Assembly (NCBI RefSeq): GCF_900142775.1
Contig: NZ_FRCC01000005.1
Span: 1-64,000 of the forward strand
DNA from: Flavobacterium flevense
Lineage (GTDB): Bacteria; Bacteroidota; Bacteroidia; Flavobacteriales; Flavobacteriaceae
Direction of reading: 5' to 3'
Length of the DNA: 64,000 nucleotides
The notes beneath the pieces are model-generated. The model saw only the letters and a program-made list of their open reading frames with translations, was not told the origin of the DNA and did no database searches. Both the position numbers and the translations under genes were made by a program. This document shows positions 41,402 through 50,224 of this stretch, in pieces (within the stretch, counting starts at the first letter, position 1; the number at the start of each line of letters is the position of its first letter).

Positions 41402-43495
41402 TTACTTAAACGCATACACTACACTAAAACCTCCATAATAATTTACGGGATTTCCGGGATAATAATAACGCGCCGGAGCTGTCCCAAAACCTACTGCATT
41501 AGGCAAAACACTTGCTGCATATTTTTCATTCAGTGCATTTTGAATCCCCAGATTGATTTCCATTTTTACATTTTTAAGAATAAAAAAACCATATCCAGCT
41601 TTGACATCTAAAAGTTGATATCCCGAAGTTTCTTTCGAATTGGCATCATCAAGATACATCTTGCCTGTTAATCGATAAGAAGCATTAAAATTAAACCCTG
41701 TATCGCTAACAACATCAAATCCGAAATTAAATTGCGTATCAGGCACTGCCGGCAATAATTTTCCGGAATAATCAGTATCGTTATCTACAAAATCTTTGAA
41801 TTCAAAACGATTGATAGTTGCCGAAAAATAAGGGTTCAATTGAATATTAGAATGTGGGCGGAATTTATAATTCAGTAAAAATTCTAATCCTTTATGAGAA
41901 CTTTCTCCTGCATTAATCCCTACATATTGATCTTCGGCAACCCGGCGTGCTACCAGTAAATCCTTAATTTGAGCGGAATAGAAAATCAGTTCCGTATACA
42001 GTTTTTTATCTAAGAAATTTGCCTTAAAACCTATTTCATAATTAACCCCTTTTTCGGACTGTAAATTGGTATTAAGCTTCCCATCAGGAGTTAATGTTTC
42101 GGCCACTGTAGGAACTGAGAAACCTTTGCTAAAGGAAACATACACATTTTTAGCTTCACCTATTGTATACGAAAGCGCCAATCTGGGAGACCAAACCGAA
42201 CCAAAAGTGTATTTCTCTTTCGGATTTTCACCACTTAAAAACACATCTTGCTGACTGTAATTGGTTGTGTTAAAAGCCAAACCGGATTCTAAATTCAACT
42301 TATCCGAAAGTTTCGTTTCCATCTGGATAAACCCATTCCAATAACCTCTTTTTTGCTCCATCTCACTAAATTGATCTCCCTGAATACTGCCTTGCCCGGG
42401 GGAAGACTGGTATAAATTTCTAAAAAGTGAGAAAGCATAATTTTCGGTCATAAATTCAGTTCCCAGGCTTATGGTGTTAGGCAAATAAAACAAAGAAGCT
42501 TTATAATTTACTTTGGCTCTAAAGCCAAGCATGCTATTTTTTTCTTCTAAAATATCAAAAGGACGCGGCTCATAAGCATCTCTGAAATTCGAAAAAAGAC
42601 TCAAATCTGCCGACCATTTTTTTGAAAACTGATGTTCAAGTCCGATTCCTGCCAGCAATTTATCATAAGATTCAAATCCCTGAGCAGCCAGCCAGGTAGC
42701 AGCAGCCGACTCTGGTTTGGTTTTAAAAGCAGTTTCACTTATCGAACTCGGGATATACGCTTTTAACCGCGTGGCAATTCCGAAAAACGAAAGTGTCGAT
42801 TTTTCAGAAAGTTTTTGTTTTCCAAAAAGATTTAGAGATTGTCGGTTATAATCACTGTTATCCCGATAGCCATCTTGTTGTAAATTGCTGTAATTAGCAA
42901 AAATACCGGATTGCGAATCGCTGTAACCGGCAGAAACAATTTGTTTGGTCAAACCAAAACTTCCAAAAGTAGTGGCTGTTTTTGCAAAAGAAGCTCCTGA
43001 ATCCAATTGTTTTGCCCTCAAATTGATGACACCTCCTAATCCTGCGCCAAAACTAGTTGAATTAGGCCCTTTTATAATTTCAACTCCTCCTAAAACCTCT
43101 AAATCAATATCTTCTAATGCGGTTTCTCCTTCGGCATTAGAAAGCGGAATTCCTTCAAAATAAGCCTTAATCTTAGCGGTTCCGTATTGTGTTCTTGCTC
43201 CTATTCCTCTAATAGTAATTCTGCTGGTATTCAAAGCTCCTTGCTGCATAAAAACTCCCGGGATTTTATTGAGAACAGGAGTCAGAATCACAGCATCCGC
43301 CTGATTGATTTCTTTTTCAGTAATAATGGAAACAGCTGCCGCTGAATGCTGAATGGAGTTGCGAATGGGAGCATTCATTATGGTCAATTCTGACAATGAA
43401 ACGGTATCTTTTTTTACTTGTCCAAAAACAGTAGCACAAGAAAATAAAATTAGAAAAAGAAGAAACTTTGAAAATGTATTTAGGTTTAGTGTCAT
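41402..43495 (-). CDS. TonB-dependent outer-membrane receptor
   Basis: 697 residues from ATG 43495, preferred because MTLNLNTFSKFLLFLILF leads a normal signal peptide ending VFGQ (an ATG at 43519 would add 8 residues). Plug domain: TVSLSELTIMNAP, AAAVSIITEKEINQADAVILTPVLNKIPGVFMQQGALN, RITIRGIGARTQYGTAKIKAYFEGIPLSNAEG, GVEIIKGPNSTSFGAGLGGVINLRAK. The barrel follows and ends ...GGFSVVYAFK with aromatic penultimate. The plug motifs resemble FecA-type iron-chelate receptors; no SusD partner or FecI/FecR genes are next to it. Substrate unknown. Confidence 0.92.
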   Translation of the reverse strand: MTLNLNTFSKFLLFLILFSCATVFGQVKKDTVSLSELTIMNAPIRNSIQHSAAAVSIITEKEINQADAVILTPVLNKIPGVFMQQGALNTSRITIRGIGARTQYGTAKIKAYFEGIPLSNAEGETALEDIDLEVLGGVEIIKGPNSTSFGAGLGGVINLRAKQLDSGASFAKTATTFGSFGLTKQIVSAGYSDSQSGIFANYSNLQQDGYRDNSDYNRQSLNLFGKQKLSEKSTLSFFGIATRLKAYIPSSISETAFKTKPESAAATWLAAQGFESYDKLLAGIGLEHQFSKKWSADLSLFSNFRDAYEPRPFDILEEKNSMLGFRAKVNYKASLFYLPNTISLGTEFMTENYAFSLFRNLYQSSPGQGSIQGDQFSEMEQKRGYWNGFIQMETKLSDKLNLESGLAFNTTNYSQQDVFLSGENPKEKYTFGSVWSPRLALSYTIGEAKNVYVSFSKGFSVPTVAETLTPDGKLNTNLQSEKGVNYEIGFKANFLDKKLYTELIFYSAQIKDLLVARRVAEDQYVGINAGESSHKGLEFLLNYKFRPHSNIQLNPYFSATINRFEFKDFVDNDTDYSGKLLPAVPDTQFNFGFDVVSDTGFNFNASYRLTGKMYLDDANSKETSGYQLLDVKAGYGFFILKNVKMEINLGIQNALNEKYAASVLPNAVGFGTAPARYYYPGNPVNYYGGFSVVYAFK

Positions 43496-43652
43496 TAGCA
43501 TATTGATAATTCTAATCATATAAATAGAGTATTTTCAAATTTATTGTTTTATTCCCAATCGACTTTAATAAAACCTGATTTTCATGTAAAAAAATATAAT
43601 CCATTAAGACATTAAGTTTTATGAGTTTCCGCTAATCGGACTAAATAAAAAA

Positions 43653-43755
43653 ATAGACCACCGATGACACCGATTAAACAGATGAAAACGGATTTTTACT
43701 GCCCTTCGCATTGTCACAATCTGCGATAATCCGTTACAATCAGTTTCATCTGTAT
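43653..43755. repeat. 9-10-bp-phased GAT/ATC inverted repeat
   Basis: Left arm: CGAT, CGAT, AGAT, GGAT at 43662, 43671, 43680 and 43690 (9, 9, 10 bases apart). Right arm: AATC, AATC, AATC, CATC at 43718, 43728, 43738, 43747 (10, 10, 9 bases apart). The arms are inverses separated by a GC-richer loop. The rest of the 388-base gap (43520-43907) holds only AT-rich sequence and the terminator at 43857-43886. Confidence 0.6.
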
Positions 43756-43856
43756 ACCATTCTCATTGATTGGGATAAGAAACCGATAGCCATATTAAAT
43801 TTTATAATTTCTAAGACTTCATTTTCTTAATTTCTTAATGGTAAAAATAGGCTAAA

Positions 43857-43886
43857 AAAAAAAACTCCGGATTGCTCCGGAGTTTA
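43857..43886 (-). terminator. Terminator of the CBS-like gene
   Basis: Stem AAACTCCGGA / TCCGGAGTTT with loop TTGC; on the minus strand it is followed by more than ten T's. Confidence 0.88.
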
Positions 43887-43907
43887 GTATATCGAAAATA
43901 GAAAAAT

Positions 43908-44948
43908 CTATTTTATCATTTCAATTTTTTGTACTTCTTCTTCGTTTATACTGTCGAAGAATCCTTGTTCATTCATCCAGTCATCACTGAAAACTTTACT
44001 CATATAGCGAGAACCGTGATCAGGGAAAATGGCAATTACATTACTATTTTTATCAAATTCACCTTCTTCTGCATATTGTTTTATGGCTTGTAAAACAGCT
44101 CCTGAAGTATAACCAACAAATAATCCTTCTTTTCTGGTTATTTCTCTTGCTGAATGCGCACTTTCTTCATCAGTTACTTTCATGAATTTATCGATCATGT
44201 CAAAATCAGTAGCTGATGGAATTAGATTTTTACCTAAACCTTCAATACGGTAAGGGTAAATTTCATCGGTATCAAACTCTCTTGTTTCGTGGTACTTTTT
44301 TAATACTGAACCAAAAGCATCTACACCAAGAACTTTAATATTAGGATTTTGCTCTTTTAGATATTTAGCAGTTCCTGAGATGGTTCCTCCTGTTCCGCTA
44401 CAGGCAACTAAGTGTGTTATTTTACCATTAGTCTGTTTCCAGATTTCCGGTCCGGTAGTATTATAATGTGCATCAATATTTAATTGATTAAAATACTGAT
44501 TGATATAAACCGATCCTTTTGTTTCTTCATGCAATCTCTTAGCTACACTGTAGTAAGAGCGTTCATCATCGGCAGAAACGTGTGCAGGACAAACATATAC
44601 CTTTGCACCTAAACTGCGAAGCATATCAATTTTATCCTTAGACGATTTAGAACTTACAGCTAATATGCAATTATACCCTTTTATGATACTAACCATTGCT
44701 AAACTAAAACCGGTATTCCCGGATGTAGTTTCAATTATAGTATCGCCCGGAGATAAAATACCTTTTTTTTCTGCTTCTTCAATAATGTATAAAGCAATCC
44801 TATCTTTAGAGGAATGTCCCGGATTAAAAGCTTCTACCTTAGCATAGAAATTACCTTCTAAATTTTCGGTGACTTTGTTTATCTTGATAAGAGGTGTATT
44901 TCCTATCAGTTCTAAAACATTATTATAAGCATTTATTTCTTCTTTCAT
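43908..44948 (-). CDS. PLP-dependent cystathionine beta-synthase / cysteine synthase-like enzyme
   Basis: 346 residues from ATG 44948; an ATG 18 bases upstream would disrupt the usual start. Lys48 in HSSKDRIA forms the Schiff base, SGNTG (76-80) binds PLP, and GTGGTISG binds the phosphate. The C-terminus [24 protein letters not shown] resembles eukaryotic CBS rather than CysK, and there are no C-terminal CBS domains. So it may make cystathionine from serine and homocysteine or act as O-acetylserine sulfhydrylase. Together with MesD/MesX in this window it touches sulfur amino acid metabolism. Confidence 0.88.
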   Translation of the reverse strand: MKEEINAYNNVLELIGNTPLIKINKVTENLEGNFYAKVEAFNPGHSSKDRIALYIIEEAEKKGILSPGDTIIETTSGNTGFSLAMVSIIKGYNCILAVSSKSSKDKIDMLRSLGAKVYVCPAHVSADDERSYYSVAKRLHEETKGSVYINQYFNQLNIDAHYNTTGPEIWKQTNGKITHLVACSGTGGTISGTAKYLKEQNPNIKVLGVDAFGSVLKKYHETREFDTDEIYPYRIEGLGKNLIPSATDFDMIDKFMKVTDEESAHSAREITRKEGLFVGYTSGAVLQAIKQYAEEGEFDKNSNVIAIFPDHGSRYMSKVFSDDWMNEQGFFDSINEEEVQKIEMIK

Positions 44949-44996
44949 AAAAAAATAGTTAATCAAGATTAAGTTTTATTTAACCTGGATACGCAG

Positions 44997-45004
44997 CAAA
45001 TTTA
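44997..45004 (-). promoter_or_regulatory. Bacteroidota -7 box for the CBS-like gene
   Basis: The minus strand reads TAAATTTG, perfect TAnnTTTG, 49 bases before the start at 44948. Confidence 0.6.
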
Positions 45005-45019
45005 ACAAAAAAAAACTAA

Positions 45020-47080
45020 TTACTTTTTAATTTTTTCCAAATCTAGTAAAAAACTAAATTCTTTCGCTAATTCTTTTAGTGCTTCAAACCTTCCTGAAGC
45101 CCCACCATGCCCTGCATCCATGTTAGTATCCAGATACAAAACAGTACCTTCTTTTTTATTAATTCTTAGTTTTGCAACCCACTTAGCTGGTTCCCAATAC
45201 TGTACCTGAGAGTCATGTAAGCCCGTAGAAACATACATATTAGGGTAATATTGCTCTTTTACATTATCATAAGGAGAATAAGATCTCATGTACTGATAGT
45301 ATTTTTTAACATTTGGATTTCCCCATTCATCATATTCTCCGGTTGTTAACGGAATAGTATCGTCTAACATTGTGGTCATGACATCTACAAAAGGCACCTG
45401 AGCAATAACGCCGTTATACAGTTCCGGTGCTTCATTGACAATCACTCCCATCAACAGTCCTCCTGCTGAGCCTCCTTCGGCATATAAATGTTCCGGCGAT
45501 GTGTATTTTCGCTCAATCAAATATTTAGAACAGTCAATAAAATCAGTGAACGTATTTTTCTTTTGAAGCAATTTTCCGTCTTCATACCACTGTCTGCCTA
45601 AATCTTCGCCACCGCGAATATGTGCAATTGCATAAATAAACCCTCTGTCTAATAAGGATAAACGGGTAGATGAAAAGTAAGCATCCATAGAATGACCATA
45701 CGAACCGTAAGCATAAAGCAATAACGGATTTTTACCATCTTTTTTTATGCCTTTTCTATAAACCATCGAAACAGGAACTTTGGTGCCATCTTTGGCTGTA
45801 GCCCAAACCCGTTCTTCAGTATAATTATTTTTATCGAAATTTCCTCCTAAAACCTCTTGCTCTTTCTTGATTTCCTTTTCCTTAGTACGCATATTAAAAT
45901 CAATCACCGATGATGGTGTTGCCATTGACTGATAGCTGTAACGCAGAATTTCGGTTTCAAAATCCACATTGGTTGATGTATATGCCGTGTAGGTTTCGCT
46001 GCCAAAAGGCAAATAATATTCTTCACTGCCATCCCATCTCATGATTCTGATTTTGTTCAAACCACCAGTACGTTCTTCAAGGACTAAATAATTCGAAAAA
46101 ATCTCAATATCTTCTAATAAAACATCCTCACGATGTCCAATAATTTCAACCCAGTTTTCAGCAGAAGTCGCTTCTTCAGGAGTTTTCATCAATTTAAAAT
46201 TCTCAGCATCGTCTTTATTAGTCAGAATGTAAAAACTGTCTTTATAATGATTAATACTGTATTCTACTCCTCTTTTTCGTTTTTGAAAAATTTTGAACTT
46301 TCCATCCGGATTATCAGCATTCAGGATGCGATACTCAGTAGTCAAAGTACTTCCTGATTCTATCGCCAGATATTTTCTGGATTTAGATTTGGATACATCC
46401 ACACTAAAAGTGTCGTCTTTTTCAAAATAAACCAGCACATCCTCTTGCTGTGTGGTTCCCAGTTTATGCTTAAAAATTTTATCCGAACGCAACGTCACTT
46501 CGTCCTGGCTGGAATAAAAAATAGTTTTGTTATCATTGGCCCAAACTGCCGAACCTGTTACTTTTTCTATTTTATCTTCCAGAATTTCATTAGTCTCTAA
46601 ATTCTTTACCTGAATGGTGTAAATGCGTCTTCCAATGACATCTGTACTAAAAAGAGCCAACTTATTATCGGGGCTGATACTCATGCCGCCCAATTTAAAA
46701 TAAGCCTGACCTTCTGCCAGAACATTACAATCAAACAGAATTTCTTCTTTTGCCGAAAGGCTGCCTTTTTTTCGGGAATAAATAGGGTAATTTTGGCCTG
46801 TTTCATATCGGGTGATATAATAATAGCCGTTATATAAATAGGGAACTGACTGATCGTCTTCTTTTATCCGCGCTTTCATTTCCTCAAATAAGGCTTCCTG
46901 AAAATCCTGCGTATGAGCCGTCATCTGCTGATAATATTCATTTTCCTTGTTCAGATAATCAATAACTTCCGGATTTTCTCTGTCTTTCAGCCAAAAGTAA
47001 TTATCGGTTCTAAGGTCTCCAAACTTTTCAAATGTTACAGGAATTATTTTAGCAACTGGCGGTTGTAATTTTTCTATCAT
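45020..47080 (-). CDS. ptrB: Oligopeptidase B (S9 prolyl oligopeptidase family)
   Basis: 686 residues, family length. N-terminal beta-propeller, C-terminal alpha/beta hydrolase with the catalytic triad Ser538 (GGSAGG), Asp623 (GLHDSQVQYWEP) and His658 (AGHGGASGR). YGSYGHSMD, FIYAIAHIRGGEDLGRQWYEDGKLLQKKNTF and DDTIPLT are typical of oligopeptidase B, which cuts after basic residues in short peptides. No signal peptide, so cytosolic. Confidence 0.93.
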   Translation of the reverse strand: MIEKLQPPVAKIIPVTFEKFGDLRTDNYFWLKDRENPEVIDYLNKENEYYQQMTAHTQDFQEALFEEMKARIKEDDQSVPYLYNGYYYITRYETGQNYPIYSRKKGSLSAKEEILFDCNVLAEGQAYFKLGGMSISPDNKLALFSTDVIGRRIYTIQVKNLETNEILEDKIEKVTGSAVWANDNKTIFYSSQDEVTLRSDKIFKHKLGTTQQEDVLVYFEKDDTFSVDVSKSKSRKYLAIESGSTLTTEYRILNADNPDGKFKIFQKRKRGVEYSINHYKDSFYILTNKDDAENFKLMKTPEEATSAENWVEIIGHREDVLLEDIEIFSNYLVLEERTGGLNKIRIMRWDGSEEYYLPFGSETYTAYTSTNVDFETEILRYSYQSMATPSSVIDFNMRTKEKEIKKEQEVLGGNFDKNNYTEERVWATAKDGTKVPVSMVYRKGIKKDGKNPLLLYAYGSYGHSMDAYFSSTRLSLLDRGFIYAIAHIRGGEDLGRQWYEDGKLLQKKNTFTDFIDCSKYLIERKYTSPEHLYAEGGSAGGLLMGVIVNEAPELYNGVIAQVPFVDVMTTMLDDTIPLTTGEYDEWGNPNVKKYYQYMRSYSPYDNVKEQYYPNMYVSTGLHDSQVQYWEPAKWVAKLRINKKEGTVLYLDTNMDAGHGGASGRFEALKELAKEFSFLLDLEKIKK

Positions 47081-47114
47081 TAGTATTTCTTGACATTTTT
47101 TATAATAGTTCGCA

Positions 47115-47122
47115 CAAAAATA
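47115..47122 (-). promoter_or_regulatory. Bacteroidota -7 box for ptrB
   Basis: The minus strand reads TATTTTTG, matching TAnnTTTG, 34 bases before the start. Confidence 0.55.
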
Positions 47123-47225
47123 GGGGAAACAATCACTAATTCACCCTTCTTTTTCATCAATTTTAACATTGTAATCCCCGTAAAAATAGTAATTTCGTGA
47201 ACTAATCTAACTAAAAAAAGTAAAA

Positions 47226-47546
47226 ATGGATTTAATGGGAATGATGGGTAAATTAAAAGAAACCCAAAATAAAATTGAAGAAACTAAAAAACGTCTGGAC
47301 ACCGTGCTTGTTGATGAACAAAGTACTGATGGCTTATTAAAAGTAACAATTACTGCCAACAGAAAAATAAAATCCATCACTATTGCTGATGAATTATTAG
47401 AAGATAAGGAACAACTGGAAGATTATATGATTTTAGTCATGAATAAAGCCATCGAAAAAGCCACTAAAGTAAACGAAGCTGAACTGGATGCTGTGGCCAA
47501 AATGGATATGCCAATGATTCCGGGAATGGATAATCTTTTTAAGTAA
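47226..47546 (+). CDS. YbaB/EbfC nucleoid-associated protein
   Basis: 106 residues, normal for the family. Long N-terminal helix ([33 protein letters not shown]), [24 protein letters not shown], then [35 protein letters not shown]. It forms a tweezer-like dimer that binds DNA. In many genomes it pairs with recR or dnaX; here neither is close. Confidence 0.93.
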   Translation: MDLMGMMGKLKETQNKIEETKKRLDTVLVDEQSTDGLLKVTITANRKIKSITIADELLEDKEQLEDYMILVMNKAIEKATKVNEAELDAVAKMDMPMIPGMDNLFK

Positions 47547-47551
47547 AAAAG

Positions 47552-47803
47552 CTAGAAGTTGGAAGTGGGGAGTTAGAAGTTAGAAGTTTTTGCTCGTGCT
47601 ATTCAATTCAACTCTTTTATAATTAACATAAAAAAAGCTTTTGTAGAATAAACTAATTTATTCTACAAAAGCTTTTTTTAATTCTTAAACTAAAACTAAA
47701 GCCTATTTCTACTGAAATAAAGTAAGAATTGAAAATGAATAGTTTCTTATTTAGTAGCAAACGAAAAACTTTTAACTTCTAACTTCTAACTTCCCACTTC
47801 CAT
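47552..47803. repeat. Near-perfect long inverted repeat of heptads around a terminator
   Basis: Left arm 47552-47586, five heptads of the type TTAGAAG. Right arm 47769-47803, five heptads of the type CTTCTAA. The 28-base core 47561-47588 pairs with 47774-47801 with one mismatch. The 185 bases between hold the terminator at 47631-47678. It occupies the convergent gap ybaB/threonine aldolase. Confidence 0.8.
47631..47678. terminator. Very strong bidirectional terminator
   Basis: Perfect 22-base stem with loop CTAA: AAAAAAGCTTTTGTAG... on the left and its inverse on the right. A/T ends serve both ybaB and the threonine aldolase gene. Confidence 0.93.
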
Positions 47804-47812
47804 CTCTAAAAC

Positions 47813-48832
47813 CTACATTTTCGCCAAGGTTTCAATCACATACGTATGCATCACTTCGCGATAATCTAAATGAGTGACGATGCGTAACTTTCTATTTCCT
47901 ACTGAACTAATGGAAATGTTTTTTTGTTTCAGTTTTTCTATTAATACTTCATCCTGATATTCAGGAACCAGTGAAAAAATCAAAATATTTGTTTCTACAT
48001 GTTCCACTGTGGCAACCCATGGTTTTTTCTTCAGAACATTAGCTAATTCCTTGGCTCGTCTGTGATCTTCTGTTAACAATTTAATATTATTTTCTAAAGC
48101 ATAAATGGCTCCCGCAGCCAGATATCCTGATTGACGCATCGCTCCTCCTAATATTTTTCGAATGCGCAAAGCACGCTGAATCATCTTTTTATTTCCCAAT
48201 AAAACGGATCCTACGGGCGCTCCCAATCCTTTGGAAAAACAAACCGAAATCGTATCAAATACTTTCCCAAAATCTTTAGGATTCTGTCTTTTGGCAACCA
48301 AAGCATTCCAAATTCGGGCGCCGTCTAAATGCAGTTTTAGATCATTAGCATCACAAACCGCTTTTATTTTTTGCAGTTCTTCCATTTCATAACAGGCTCC
48401 GCCACCTACATTAGTGGTGTTTTCAATACACACCAGACTCGTTAACGGACTGTGGAAAAAATCAGGATCGTTAATCGCTGCCGCCACTTGTTTTGCTGTT
48501 ATCATGCCGCGGTTTCCTTCGAGCAGGCAGCAGGAAACCCCACTATTAAAAGAAACACCTCCGCCTTCAAAATGAAAAATATGCGAATATTTATCGGCTA
48601 TAAGCTGTTCGCCTGGCTGGGTATGCAGTTTAATCGCTGTTTGATTAGCCATTGTTCCCGAAGGAAAAAACAAACCAGCTTCCATCCCAAAAATGGCAGC
48701 TACTCTTTCTTCAAGCTCCGTAACTGTAGGGTCTTCTTTGTAAACATCATCCCCCACATCAGCATTAAACATATATTGTAACATTTCGTAAGAAGGTTTT
48801 GTTACCGTATCACTAACTAAATTTATCTGCAT
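47813..48832 (-). CDS. ltaE: Low-specificity threonine aldolase (beta-eliminating/PLP)
   Basis: 339 residues, family length. The PLP Lys is Lys201 in SKGLGAP; further motifs LVSDTVTKP at the start, VGDDVYKEDPTVTELE, FFPSGTMANQTAIKLH, HLDGARIWNA. It splits L-threonine (or allo-threonine, phenylserine) to glycine and an aldehyde. Cytosolic. Convergent with ybaB. Confidence 0.92.
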   Translation of the reverse strand: MQINLVSDTVTKPSYEMLQYMFNADVGDDVYKEDPTVTELEERVAAIFGMEAGLFFPSGTMANQTAIKLHTQPGEQLIADKYSHIFHFEGGGVSFNSGVSCCLLEGNRGMITAKQVAAAINDPDFFHSPLTSLVCIENTTNVGGGACYEMEELQKIKAVCDANDLKLHLDGARIWNALVAKRQNPKDFGKVFDTISVCFSKGLGAPVGSVLLGNKKMIQRALRIRKILGGAMRQSGYLAAGAIYALENNIKLLTEDHRRAKELANVLKKKPWVATVEHVETNILIFSLVPEYQDEVLIEKLKQKNISISSVGNRKLRIVTHLDYREVMHTYVIETLAKM

Positions 48833-48887
48833 TTTTATATTTTTTATAGAGATACATGGGCTGTAGTCCCTACGTGATTTTTTTTAT

Positions 48888-48895
48888 TATTTTTG
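48888..48895 (+). promoter_or_regulatory. Bacteroidota -7 box for prfB
   Basis: TATTTTTG ends 21 bases before the prfB ATG. Confidence 0.6.
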
Positions 48896-48916
48896 TGCAA
48901 CAAAATTACATAATTT

Positions 48917-50015
48917 ATGACAACTACCGAACAAATTAAAGGTATTGTGGAGCGCCTTGGTGCGTTGAGGAGGTATCTTTGACGTTGATGCTAAACTTAT
49001 CGAAATTGCTAACGAAGAAGAGAAAACTTTTGCTCCCGATTTTTGGAACAACGCCAAAGAAGCGGAACTTATTGTAAAAAATCTCCGAAACAAAAAAAAG
49101 TGGATCGAAGACTACGATAAAGCCATTGCTCTTGCTGACGAACTACAATTGGCATACGAATTTTACAAAGAAGGCGAACTCACAGGGGAAGAATTAGACG
49201 AACAATACCAACTGACTCAAAATCATATTGAAGGCATCGAATTTAAAAATATGCTTTCGGATGAAGGAGACACTTTAAGTGCTGTTTTGCAAATTACAGC
49301 CGGTGCCGGTGGAACCGAAAGTTGCGACTGGGCCTCGATGCTGATGCGTATGTACATGATGTGGGGCGAAAAATACGGTTTCAAAATAAAAGAGCTCAAT
49401 TATCAGGAAGGTGATGTGGCGGGAATTAAAACCGTAACGCTGGAATTTGAAGGCGATTATTCTTTTGGTTACCTGAAAGGTGAAAACGGTGTACACCGAT
49501 TAGTACGTATTTCTCCATTTGACAGTAATGCCAAACGTCATACGTCATTTGCTTCCGTTTATGTGTATCCGTTAGTAGATGACAGTATCGAAATTGACAT
49601 TAATCCTGCTGATATCGAAATTACTACTTCCCGTTCCAGTGGTGCCGGAGGACAGAATGTAAATAAGGTAGAGACTAAAGTACAGCTGTACCACAAACCT
49701 ACCGGAATCCAGATTCAGTGTTCAGAAACCCGTTCGCAACAGGACAATAGACAGCGTGCCATGCAAATGCTACGTTCGCAGTTGTACGAAATCGAACTGA
49801 AAAAGAAACAGGCACAACGCGCCGATATTGAAGCCGGAAAAATGAAAATCGAATGGGGTTCGCAAATCCGAAATTACGTGATGCAACCGTATAAATTAGT
49901 CAAAGATGTTCGCACCGGTTATGAAACCAGCAACGTTGATGGCGTCATGAACGGTGAAATCGACGAATTCCTGAAAGCCTATCTGATGATGATGGGACAG
50001 AAAGAAGAGGAATAG
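48917..50015 (+). CDS. prfB: Peptide chain release factor 2, programmed +1 frameshift
   Basis: 365 residues in total. ATG 48917 opens a 21-codon frame ([20 protein letters not shown] and L) that stops at TGA 48980-48982; skipping base 48980 continues as [17 protein letters not shown] to TAA at 50013-50015. The main frame has [20 protein letters not shown] with the SPF stop-codon anticodon mimic (199-201) and GGQ at 244-246 ([11 protein letters not shown]). It recognises UGA and UAA. Length agrees with E. coli RF2 (365). The in-frame UGA makes RF2 autoregulate its own synthesis. Confidence 0.95.
48968..48983 (+). promoter_or_regulatory. RF2 +1 frameshift signal with strong internal Shine-Dalgarno
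   Basis: AGGAGGTATCTTTGAC: a perfect AGGAGG, a 3-base spacer TAT, the slippery CTT and the stop TGA followed by C. This is the standard RF2 recoding cassette (E. coli has AGGGGGTATCTTTGAC). The sequence differs at only one position. Confidence 0.93.
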
Positions 50016-50100
50016 ATTTGAGATTGCATATTTTAGATTTTTAATCGAAATCTTCTATTCTAATACGTTGTCAGACCGGATTTAGAATTCTTAAAATAAT

Positions 50101-50132
50101 CAAACCCGACAGTCAGCTGATTAGTCGGGTTT
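50101..50132 (+). terminator. Possible terminator after prfB
   Basis: Stem AAACCCGAC / GTCGGGTTT with a 13-base loop, then TATTATT; T-tract is weak. Confidence 0.6.
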
Positions 50133-50224
50133 ATTATTTATACATTAAAACTAATTTATTCTTAGTTTCTATTGTAGTTTTATAATTACATTTACCCTTA
50201 TAAATAATTCAAAATTTAATTTAG

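Noticed and set aside
48917..48982. Premature TGA in prfB as evidence of a pseudogene
   Set aside because: The AGGAGG-TAT-CTT-TGA-C context is the known programmed +1 frameshift site of RF2, and the remaining frame is full length with SPF and GGQ motifs.
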